From contig DCPV01000216.1 of assembly GCA_002323775.1 (NCBI GenBank), forward strand, positions 1-14,870: 14,870 bases of DNA, given 5' to 3'. Shown here piece by piece: positions 8,146-13,870 of the stretch (within the stretch, counting starts at the first letter, position 1; each line of letters starts with the position of its first letter). The notes beneath the pieces were generated by a model. The model saw only the letters and a program-made list of their open reading frames with translations, was not told the DNA's origin and did not search any database. Both the position numbers and the translations under genes were made by a program. This stretch comes from Firmicutes bacterium UBA1535 (GTDB lineage: Bacteria > Bacillota > Clostridia > Tissierellales > Sedimentibacteraceae).

Positions 8146-9342
8146 TTACTTAGCCTCTACAAAGCCTTGGCTTTCATAATATTCATCTAAAATAATTTCA
8201 GCAATTTCTAAAGCTGCATTTCTTTTAATAAAATTCCTTTGCTTCTCTTTAATTTCTTTTATTTTTTTACAATTATCATCTAGTAAACTTTCAACTACGC
8301 CAGGGAGCTTTTTCATATCTTTGCAAACTACACCCAAGCCATATTTTAAGATATAATCAGGATTTTTAGCCTCTTGTCCCATTAATGAGCCAGTTACTAT
8401 AATTGGCTTATTAAGATTTATAGCCTCCATTAGTACATTTGGACTAGCTCTAACAACAAGTATATCAGCTTCCTTCATGTATTTTTTAATTTCTTTAGTA
8501 AAACCAAGTATATCTACACGATCTCCAAAGGAAGATAACTCTTTCTCTAAATAGCTTTTTAATATCTTGTTATTTCCAGCAATAATTGTAACATGGCTAT
8601 TTTTCGATTTTAAAAGCGCTTCTGTAATTTTAAGAATTTGTGCTGAACCTTGACTTCCGCTTACGATAAGGAATTTTAATTTATCCTTTATTGCAAATTC
8701 ATCGGATGTTTCATTAGAAATTTCTTTTTCTGATGATATTTCACAAAATTCTGCTCTTACCGGAAAACCTGTGAGTTTTAATTTTTCATCTGGAAGCCCT
8801 GCTGAAAGCATTGTCTGCTTTGATTCAAGAGATGGGCAGATAGTACAGCTTGAACGCTTGTCCCCCCACAAGAGAGCTACATTATCAAGATCTGCTATAA
8901 CAGGTATAAATGGTATGTCCAAGTTATTTTTTTTAAGAACATTTAATACAGAACCTAAAAAGAGTGCATGAACTGATACAATAATATCAGGCTGTACTTC
9001 TTCAATACATTTCATAAGCTTTTTCTTTATCATAAGACCAAAGATTGAGACAGCAGGACGAACCATAAAATCACCAAGCTTATAGACAAAAGACCATAAA
9101 GCAGGTGTATATACAGCAAAAAAATTATATGAATTCCCAGTCAAAGTCATTAGCTTGCTTCCAAGTGAAAAACTATCTATAACACTAAATTCAATATTTG
9201 GATCTAAAATTTTCAATTGATGTTTTAAGGACTCAGTTATACTCTTGTGCCCTGAGCCTGTCTTATCTGCGGATAGAAACATAATTTTAAGATTAGGATT
9301 CTTTCCGCTGTTTTTATTTGTTTCTAAAATTGCTTGTTCCAT
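8146..9342 (-). CDS. MGDG synthase/UgtP-type glycolipid glycosyltransferase (GT28)
   Basis: This 398-aa GT-B glycosyltransferase has an MGDG-synthase-type N-terminal domain (about residues 18-190) with LKIMFLSADKTGSGHKS at 18-34, where GSGH matches the family G-x-GH lipid-side motif. The C-terminal GT28 half (about 222-385) carries SGSQGSAQ (228-235), ILGFTKEI and PNVLMEAINLNKPIIV near the UDP-sugar site. Relatives (UgtP/YpfP, plant MGDG synthase, and more distantly MurG) move a hexose from a UDP-sugar onto diacylglycerol or another lipid at the inner membrane face; there is no membrane span. GGAGG precedes the ATG (plus-strand ACCTCC, 9348-9353). It lies 27 nt after the CrtO-like gene and is last in the operon. 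The exact acceptor and sugar cannot be read here. Confidence 0.88.
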   Translation of the reverse strand: MEQAILETNKNSGKNPNLKIMFLSADKTGSGHKSITESLKHQLKILDPNIEFSVIDSFSLGSKLMTLTGNSYNFFAVYTPALWSFVYKLGDFMVRPAVSIFGLMIKKKLMKCIEEVQPDIIVSVHALFLGSVLNVLKKNNLDIPFIPVIADLDNVALLWGDKRSSCTICPSLESKQTMLSAGLPDEKLKLTGFPVRAEFCEISSEKEISNETSDEFAIKDKLKFLIVSGSQGSAQILKITEALLKSKNSHVTIIAGNNKILKSYLEKELSSFGDRVDILGFTKEIKKYMKEADILVVRASPNVLMEAINLNKPIIVTGSLMGQEAKNPDYILKYGLGVVCKDMKKLPGVVESLLDDNCKKIKEIKEKQRNFIKRNAALEIAEIILDEYYESQGFVEAK

Positions 9343-9369
9343 ATATTACCTCCAACATGAAGCTTGTTT

Positions 9370-9873
9370 TTAGCTTTCAGCTTCCTTAAGTTTTGTACGT
9401 TCTTCTTTTTCAGCATTCTTTTGCATAACATTAATGATCCTTGGTCGATTAAATCGCTGTATCATAATATAAGGAACATTCAAAATAACAGCTAAAATAA
9501 ATATAAAATTTTCCATATCATCGTTAAACCACGATGAAAATACAACAACTGATATCACTATCATCCAGTGGCACATCTCTGAACGACATGATTCAACTAT
9601 GTACTTTTTTAAATACTCCACATTAAATGAAGGGAGTTTCTTTTTTGGAAAGTTTCTTTTGATAATGTCACTTAACTCCGGCAATCTATCTTTCCATTTC
9701 TTTATATTAAAAAATTTTTGATATACAGTACCCCCATGTTCCCACTTTCTTTCTTTAAATAACCATTTGGTGTATATAAAAAGATTTTCAGGCAGAATTA
9801 GAGACACTGCGGTATTGAGCATTGATAATAGTGCAAATAATAATATGTTCCTAGAAAATACAAAGTTTTCCAC
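9370..9873 (-). CDS. CrtO-like membrane acyltransferase
   Basis: This 167-aa integral membrane protein resembles staphylococcal CrtO, the glycosyl-4,4'-diaponeurosporenoate acyltransferase that puts a fatty acyl chain on a lipid-linked sugar. From memory the two share the FFNIKKWKDRLPE region (54-66), the E-x-CR-x-E-x-x-HW pattern at 94-103, and NVPYIMIQRFNRPR at 132-145; both are about 165 aa. Hydrophobic segments lie near 8-29, 102-116 and 121-139, with a charged C-terminal tail. The start is GTG at 9873, with AAGGAG (plus-strand CTCCTT, 9884-9889) 10 nt upstream. It sits between marR and the glycosyltransferase gene in one operon, so its substrate may be the glycolipid made by that enzyme. 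No other carotenoid genes are present, so a pigment role is not supported. Confidence 0.75.
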   Translation of the reverse strand: MENFVFSRNILLFALLSMLNTAVSLILPENLFIYTKWLFKERKWEHGGTVYQKFFNIKKWKDRLPELSDIIKRNFPKKKLPSFNVEYLKKYIVESCRSEMCHWMIVISVVVFSSWFNDDMENFIFILAVILNVPYIMIQRFNRPRIINVMQKNAEKEERTKLKEAES

Positions 9874-9992
9874 GATAATTTCACTCCTTATTAGAATATT
9901 GAAAAGACAAACATTTGTTAGAGCTTAATCTTCTCATCTTTAGCTCAGAGAACAAATACAATGCTGCAAATATAATTAATTTATATAAAATC

Positions 9993-10451
9993 TTAAACTT
10001 CACATGCTAATTTCCCAGCAAACTCCTCTCGTAAGAGATAGATGTATTTTCCAAGTATCTCGACGCATGTCTGTATTTCCACCTCTGACATTTTTGAAAT
10101 TGCTCTTTGTTCTGCTTCATATGTATGCAAAACATTATTTTTCCCAAATTCCTTCCCGGCATCAGTTAAACGAATGATTTTACGATTGCGTGTACCAGGA
10201 ATTGCCTCTAAATATACATATCCCTTTTTAGTTAAATTTGCTATAACAGAGTTGACAGTTTGCTTAGGCAAGGACCACATACTGCTGATACTTTGCTGAG
10301 TATATTCACCATTTGAAATCATTAGAGCATATAATACTCTAAATTCATTGTCAGAAATTCCGAATTTAATTGCAATATGGCGATATAAGGCACTTAGCTC
10401 TTTTTCTTGCTGCCTTAAAATTCCAAGTTGTTTTTTTATTTTATCATTCAT
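9993..10451 (-). CDS. MarR-family transcriptional regulator
   Basis: This 152-aa protein has the MarR layout: an N-terminal dimerisation helix (about 3-28), a winged helix-turn-helix with TQQSISSMWSLPKQTVNSVI (51-70) as recognition region and ANLTKKGYVYLEA, the wing GTRNRKIIRLTDAGKEF (86-102), and C-terminal helices. The family binds palindromes as a dimer and is usually released by small ligands or oxidation. The ATG at 10451 has AAGGAGG (plus-strand CCTCCTT, 10460-10466) 8 nt upstream. It leads the leftward operon with the CrtO-like and glycosyltransferase genes, and its own promoter contains a palindrome, so autoregulation is likely. The 119-nt gap to the next gene contains no clear promoter or terminator, only an imperfect hairpin. 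Confidence 0.93.
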   Translation of the reverse strand: MNDKIKKQLGILRQQEKELSALYRHIAIKFGISDNEFRVLYALMISNGEYTQQSISSMWSLPKQTVNSVIANLTKKGYVYLEAIPGTRNRKIIRLTDAGKEFGKNNVLHTYEAEQRAISKMSEVEIQTCVEILGKYIYLLREEFAGKLACEV

Positions 10452-10550
10452 TCAAACTGCCTCCTTATTTATTAAATTCCGTTTAAATTAGTTTTATTTT
10501 TAATATAGTACTTTATATTATTTATAATGTGTACAACTACGAACAATTGT

Positions 10551-10579
10551 ATTATAGTCCGAAATCGGATACTTGTCAA
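10551..10579 (-). promoter_or_regulatory. Promoter of the marR operon, exact consensus
   Basis: On the minus strand TTGACA (plus-strand TGTCAA, 10574-10579) and TATAAT (plus-strand ATTATA, 10551-10556) are separated by 17 bp. Both hexamers and the spacer are ideal, so the promoter should be very strong unless repressed. The predicted start is near 10544, giving a leader of about 90 nt. Confidence 0.85.
10558..10569. promoter_or_regulatory. Candidate MarR operator inside the promoter spacer
   Basis: TCCGAAATCGGA is a 5-bp dyad (TCCGA/TCGGA) with a 2-bp centre, lying wholly between the -35 and -10 of the marR promoter. It stands out as a GC-containing island in AT-rich DNA. A second palindrome, ACAATTGT (10543-10550), covers the start site. 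A repressor on either site would block polymerase. Binding by the adjacent MarR is inferred from position. Confidence 0.5.
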
Positions 10580-10708
10580 GTACATTAAATAAAAATGTTA
10601 TTGCTATGATTTAGTTTTAGTAATGCAATATAAAAAATGGCATAGCATTAAATAAGATATACTATTAAAAATTGTATAAAATTTATTTTGAACAGACGAA
10701 TAATTAGC

Positions 10709-10759
10709 CTAATCAGTTCATTTCACTGAATTAGACTTTTAATTTTATTTTTTTGATTT
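10709..10759 (+). terminator. Orphan terminator-like hairpin in the divergent intergenic region
   Basis: CTAATCAGT (10709-10717) pairs with ACTGAATTAG (10725-10734), 9 bp with one bulged A, and is followed by a long T-rich tract. It is oriented to terminate plus-strand transcripts, yet no plus-strand gene precedes it. It could end a small RNA or shield the metal operon from stray transcription. Nearby, GCTATG (10603-10608) and CATAGC (10641-10646) form another inverted repeat. I see no protein-coding gene in 10580-10775. Confidence 0.5.
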
Positions 10760-10775
10760 TATTTTATTTTTACTA

Positions 10776-10804
10776 TTGACATTATACTATAAAAGTATTA
10801 TACT
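10776..10804 (+). promoter_or_regulatory. Promoter of the HMA-ATPase operon
   Basis: TTGACA (10776-10781) and TATACT (10799-10804) are spaced by 17 bp. A 9-bp direct repeat ATTATACTA (10781-10789 and 10797-10805) and an inverted repeat ATACT-N5-AGTAT overlap the spacer and -10, which suits a regulator site. Transcription would start near 10811. Confidence 0.75.
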
Positions 10805-10819
10805 ACTATTAGATTAATA

Positions 10820-10831
10820 AAACAATTGTTT
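10820..10831. promoter_or_regulatory. Palindrome downstream of the metal-operon start site
   Basis: AAACAATTGTTT is a perfect 12-bp palindrome about 10-20 bp after the predicted start site of the HMA-ATPase operon, well placed for repression. It does not resemble the TGAA-N-TTCA pattern of known CadC/CzrA sites, so assignment to the nearby ArsR protein is uncertain. The core ACAATTGT also occurs at the marR start site; in such AT-rich DNA this may be chance. Confidence 0.35.
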
Positions 10832-10880
10832 AATTGTTATATCGTTATAATAAATAAACTTAAAAGAAGGAGTGAATAAT

Positions 10881-11099
10881 ATGAAAAAAACAATTAAATT
10901 ACAAGATTTAGACTGTGCTAACTGTGCAGCGAAAATAGAAAACGCAATTTCTCAAATAGAGGGTGTAGACAGCGTTAAAGTAAACTTTATGACACAAAAA
11001 ATGATATTTGAAGCAGCTGATGATAAATTTGAAGAACTTTTAAATCAAGCAAAAAAAGCTGCTAATAAAATCGAGAAGGACCTTGTGTTTTTAGTATAA
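10881..11099 (+). CDS. Stand-alone heavy-metal-associated (HMA) domain protein
   Basis: This 72-aa cytosolic protein is a single HMA ferredoxin-like domain. The metal loop reads LDCANCAAKIE, with C12 and C15 as the CxxC ligands, followed by ISQIEGVDSVKVNF. The LDC-x-x-C form is more typical of the Zn/Cd/Pb ATPase domain than the GMTC-x-x-C of copper chaperones. The ATG at 10881 has AGAAGGAG (10865-10872) 8 nt upstream; a GTG at 10872 overlaps that site and is rejected. It is first in an operon with an ATPase that lacks its own HMA domain, so it probably acts in trans as the metal-binding domain or a delivery protein for that pump. A copper role (CopZ) is possible but less likely given the partner's Cd/Zn motifs. 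Confidence 0.9.
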   Translation: MKKTIKLQDLDCANCAAKIENAISQIEGVDSVKVNFMTQKMIFEAADDKFEELLNQAKKAANKIEKDLVFLV

Positions 11100-11106
11100 T
11101 TGATTA

Positions 11107-11147
11107 TTAAAATGGCGGCGAGTGTATAAAATTCGCTGCTATTTTAA
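11107..11147 (+). other. 15-bp intercistronic hairpin between HMA and ATPase genes
   Basis: TTAAAATGGCGGCGA (11107-11121) pairs along its whole length with TCGCTGCTATTTTAA (11133-11147): 13 Watson-Crick and 2 G-U pairs, with an 11-nt loop. It ends 3 nt before the ATPase Shine-Dalgarno sequence (AAGGAGG, 11151-11157), which stays free. There is no T run after it, so it is more likely an RNA-processing, stability or partial-attenuation element that makes more HMA protein than pump. Confidence 0.75.
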
Positions 11148-11165
11148 CAAAAGGAGGATTAAAAG

Positions 11166-13058
11166 ATGAATAAGAAAGAGAAAAAGCTTCTGATGAGAAT
11201 TATAATAGCAGGGGCAATATTTTTTTTAGCAATACCTATTCATAATAGTGAGAAGCTTGGATTGACATTTTTACAAGCACCTATTTTTAAATATATAGAA
11301 TTTTCAGCTTTTCTTATAGCCTACATTATTATAGGTGGAGAAATTGTACTAAGGGCTTTGAGAAATATCAAAAGCGGTCAAGTTTTTGATGAAAACTTCT
11401 TGATGAGTATTGCTACAATTGGAGCATTTATACTTGGAGAATATGCAGAGGGCGTTGCGGTTATGCTGTTTTATCAAGTGGGAGAATTATTTCAATCATA
11501 TGCAGTTTCACGTTCTCGACGCTCTATAGCTGAACTTATGGACATTCGACCTGATTATGCAAATGTAATGAAAGATGGAAAATTAATTCAAGTAGACCCA
11601 GATGATGTAGCGATAGGAGATACGATTGTTGTTAAAGCTGGGGAGCGTATACCACTTGACGGAGTTATTACAGATGGTCGTTCTGCTTTGGATACATCAG
11701 CTCTTACAGGAGAATCAGTTCCTCGTGATGTTGATACCGGCGACAGTGTTATTAGCGGATGTATCAATCAGACAGGGAAATTAACTATCGAAGTAACAAA
11801 GGTTTTTGGCGAATCCACTGTTTCAAAGATTTTAGAGCTTGTTGAAAATGCTTCTGATAAGAAAAGCAAGAGCGAAAACTTCATTACTAAATTTGCTCGT
11901 TATTATACACCTGTTGTAGTTTATGCAGCCATTGCACTTGCTGTCATACCATCACTTATTATTGGAGCGTCATCATTGGAGGTATGGAAAGTTTGGATTT
12001 ATAGAGCACTTTCATTCCTTGTAATTTCATGTCCTTGCGCCTTGGTTATATCTGTTCCTCTTAGCTTTTTCGGCGGAATAGGCGGAGCTTCTAAGTCCGG
12101 TGTTTTGGTTAAAGGCAGTAACTACTTAGAAATGCTTGCTAATACAGAAATAGTTGTATTTGATAAAACTGGTACGCTAACAAAAGGAAATTTCGTTGTA
12201 AGCGAAGTTAATGCTATCAATATGAGTAAAGATGAATTAATTGAAATAGCAGCATATGCTGAGGATTATTCAAGCCATCCGATTGCAGCAAGCATAAAAA
12301 AAGCTTATGGCAAGACGATAGACTCCTCAATAATAAAGGATATTGAAGAAATAGCAGGTCATGGCGTTCAAGCTACTATTAATGAAAAAATAGTTCTTGC
12401 AGGCAATATAAAGCTTATGAAATTAAAAAATATACAGTATGAAGAAAAAATATTCACTGATACTGTTGTTCATATTGCAATTGATGGAGCTTATGCTGGA
12501 AATATAATTATAGCTGATGAAATAAAGGCAGATTCCGCACAGGCAATTCACGACCTTAAAGCAGCAGGAGTTAAGCAAACTGTAATGCTTACTGGTGATG
12601 CCGAGGCGATAGGTAAAAAGGTAGCAACTCAGTTAAAATTGGATAAGGCATATACAGAGCTATTGCCTACAGATAAGGTAGAACAGCTTGAAAAATTGAT
12701 GAAAGAAAAGAGTTCGAAGGCAATGCTTGCATTCGTAGGCGACGGAATAAATGATGCTCCGGTTTTAGCAAGAGCAGATGTTGGAATTGCTATGGGTGGA
12801 CTTGGCTCGGACGCAGCCATAGAAGCGGCAGACGTTGTAATTATGACTGATGAGCCTTCAAAAATTGCCACAGTAATGAAAATAAGCAGAAAAACCTTGC
12901 GTATAGTAAAACAAAATATTATCTTTGCATTAGGAGTTAAAGCAATAGTTTTGATACTTGGAGCTTTAGGATATACAGATATGTGGGGAGCTGTATTTGC
13001 AGATGTTGGAGTTTCAGTTATTGCTATATTAAATTCTGTTCGTGCGCTTAAGGTGTAA
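11166..13058 (+). CDS. Cd/Zn/Pb-type P1B-2 heavy-metal efflux ATPase
   Basis: This 630-aa ZntA/CadA-type pump exports divalent soft metals from the cytosol using ATP. The phosphatase motif TGES is at 181-184, the transmembrane CPC at 289-291 (ISCPCALVISVP), the phosphorylation site DKTGTLT at 333-339, the HP dipeptide at H371, and the hinge GDGINDAP at 525-532. The P1B-2 markers are present: K592 in membrane segment 7 and D613-V-G in segment 8. About eight membrane segments are visible. The N-terminal HMA domain normal for the family is missing; the protein starts with a short basic leader and the first membrane segment. That domain is instead encoded by the gene upstream. AAGGAGG lies 8 nt before the ATG. 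An ArsR-family gene faces it from downstream and is the likely regulator. The exact metal is not determined. Confidence 0.95.
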   Translation: MNKKEKKLLMRIIIAGAIFFLAIPIHNSEKLGLTFLQAPIFKYIEFSAFLIAYIIIGGEIVLRALRNIKSGQVFDENFLMSIATIGAFILGEYAEGVAVMLFYQVGELFQSYAVSRSRRSIAELMDIRPDYANVMKDGKLIQVDPDDVAIGDTIVVKAGERIPLDGVITDGRSALDTSALTGESVPRDVDTGDSVISGCINQTGKLTIEVTKVFGESTVSKILELVENASDKKSKSENFITKFARYYTPVVVYAAIALAVIPSLIIGASSLEVWKVWIYRALSFLVISCPCALVISVPLSFFGGIGGASKSGVLVKGSNYLEMLANTEIVVFDKTGTLTKGNFVVSEVNAINMSKDELIEIAAYAEDYSSHPIAASIKKAYGKTIDSSIIKDIEEIAGHGVQATINEKIVLAGNIKLMKLKNIQYEEKIFTDTVVHIAIDGAYAGNIIIADEIKADSAQAIHDLKAAGVKQTVMLTGDAEAIGKKVATQLKLDKAYTELLPTDKVEQLEKLMKEKSSKAMLAFVGDGINDAPVLARADVGIAMGGLGSDAAIEAADVVIMTDEPSKIATVMKISRKTLRIVKQNIIFALGVKAIVLILGALGYTDMWGAVFADVGVSVIAILNSVRALKV

Positions 13059-13074
13059 AAGCAAATAGTCAAGG

Positions 13075-13130
13075 GTGTACTAAAAGTAATTATTGCAGTG
13101 AGTTATATTCTAATTTTACTTTTAGTACAC
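13075..13130. terminator. Shared hairpin terminator between convergent ATPase and arsR genes
   Basis: GTGTACTAAAAGTAA (13075-13089) and TTACTTTTAGTACAC (13116-13130) form a perfect 15-bp stem around a 26-nt loop. It lies between the ATPase stop (13058) and the end of the leftward arsR gene (13138), so it can serve both. U tails are short and mixed on both sides, so it may also work as a stability hairpin. Confidence 0.7.
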
Positions 13131-13137
13131 TTTCAAT

Positions 13138-13533
13138 TTAACAGCAATCACAATCCTTATGTTCAACAATCCCCTTATTAGGACAAGAAATTTGAAAAAA
13201 ATCATCTATCATTTTATGAGTTAGATTAGCTACTTCCGTATCAGCCAATTTGTAATATACCTCTTTGCCGTCACGTCTGCTTGTTATTAGTCCGCTAAGC
13301 TTTAAGGACTTTAGGTGATGAGATACTGCAGCAGTACTCATACCAATTGCAGCAGCTATATTAATTCCACACTCCTCGCAGTGGCATAAAAGCCACAAAA
13401 TACGAAGCCTGGTGCTATCACAAAGCTGTTGGAAAACAAGTGACGCATCTGAAAAATTCTTTTCATCTGGCATTTTATTAAGAATTGTCTCCAATCTTTG
13501 ACCATGATTATGAGGTAAAACCTTTTTATCCAT
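13138..13533 (-). CDS. ArsR/SmtB-family metal-sensing repressor
   Basis: This 131-aa protein has the ArsR winged helix: FQQLCDSTRLRILWLL (34-49), the recognition helix MSTAAVSHHLKSLKLSGL (65-82), and the wing RRDGKEVYYKL (86-96). Family members repress metal-efflux operons and let go on metal binding. The CVC metal pair of CadC/ArsR is not kept: position one is C55, but the second is I57. Cysteines sit instead at C50 and C52 (LCHCEEC) and in the tail at C117, C128, C130, C131 (DCDCC). The histidine/aspartate site of CzrA/SmtB in the last helix is not complete. A Cys-based sensor for Cd, Pb or As(III) is therefore likely. The ATG at 13533 has AAAGGGAG (plus-strand CTCCCTTT, 13541-13548) 7 nt upstream; an ATG at 13551 overlaps that site. 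It converges with the ATPase gene. Confidence 0.92.
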   Translation of the reverse strand: MDKKVLPHNHGQRLETILNKMPDEKNFSDASLVFQQLCDSTRLRILWLLCHCEECGINIAAAIGMSTAAVSHHLKSLKLSGLITSRRDGKEVYYKLADTEVANLTHKMIDDFFQISCPNKGIVEHKDCDCC

Positions 13534-13606
13534 GTTTATACTCCCTTTCATATTTATACAATTCTATAAGTATATTAATATAATTTTTATTTTAGTTTTT
13601 CATAGG

Positions 13607-13620
13607 ATAGTTTAAACTAT
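13607..13620. promoter_or_regulatory. Perfect palindrome in the arsR leader (candidate operator)
   Basis: ATAGTTTAAACTAT is a perfect 14-bp palindrome about 20-35 bp downstream of the predicted arsR start site. It could be an autoregulatory ArsR operator. No copy is seen in front of the HMA-ATPase operon, which weakens a shared-regulon reading. Confidence 0.4.
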
Positions 13621-13648
13621 TCAAATTAAACGAGCATTTTGTCATTCA

Positions 13649-13677
13649 ATTATATTCTATTATTATAAATCTGTCAA
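13649..13677 (-). promoter_or_regulatory. Promoter of the arsR gene, exact consensus
   Basis: On the minus strand TTGACA (plus-strand TGTCAA, 13672-13677) and TATAAT (plus-strand ATTATA, 13649-13654) are spaced by 17 bp. The start site would be near 13642, about 110 nt before the start codon. Confidence 0.8.
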
Positions 13678-13722
13678 TTAACATAGATGAATTATTTGCG
13701 ATTATTGTTAAAATGGTAAAAT

Positions 13723-13734
13723 ATCATATATGAT
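13723..13734. promoter_or_regulatory. Palindrome upstream of the MBL-fold hydrolase promoter
   Basis: ATCATATATGAT is a perfect 12-bp palindrome flanked by GGTAAA (13715-13720) and TTTACC (13734-13739), giving an extended dyad. It lies about 50 bp before the -35 of the downstream gene and about 45 bp behind the arsR promoter. It may be an activator site or chance; the rest of 13678-13787 shows nothing clear. Confidence 0.3.
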
Positions 13735-13787
13735 TTACCTTTGGATTTTTATAAAATTAATATAGGAGTATTATTTGTAAAAATATA

Positions 13788-13815
13788 TTGCTAAATACAA
13801 AAAATAGTATATAAT
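13788..13815 (+). promoter_or_regulatory. Promoter of the MBL-fold hydrolase gene
   Basis: TTGCTA (13788-13793) and TATAAT (13810-13815) are spaced by 16 bp. The start site would be near 13822, about 50 nt before the ATG. Confidence 0.55.
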
Positions 13816-13870
13816 ATATCAGTGTCTCTAAAATCAAAGAAAAAAACACAAAAGAGAAAGGTTAAGATAA

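Noticed and set aside
9370..9873. CrtO-like gene as part of staphyloxanthin-type carotenoid synthesis
   Set aside because: No crtM, crtN, crtP or crtQ gene is nearby; the partner is a lipid glycosyltransferase of MGDG-synthase type.
9908..9920. AAACATTTGTTA as a second LexA box, upstream of the CrtO-like gene
   Set aside because: The GAAC half is missing (AAAC) and the right half is GTTA; it lies inside an operon with no clear promoter.
10540..10552. CGAACAATTGTAT at the marR start site as a LexA box
   Set aside because: Only one half-site is perfect; the other (GTAT) departs from GTTC/GTTT. The ACAATTGT palindrome explains it as well.
12629..13072. A 147-codon open frame antisense to the ATPase gene
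   Set aside because: It mirrors the conserved hinge and last membrane segments of the ATPase; the composition is a shadow and no promoter is seen.
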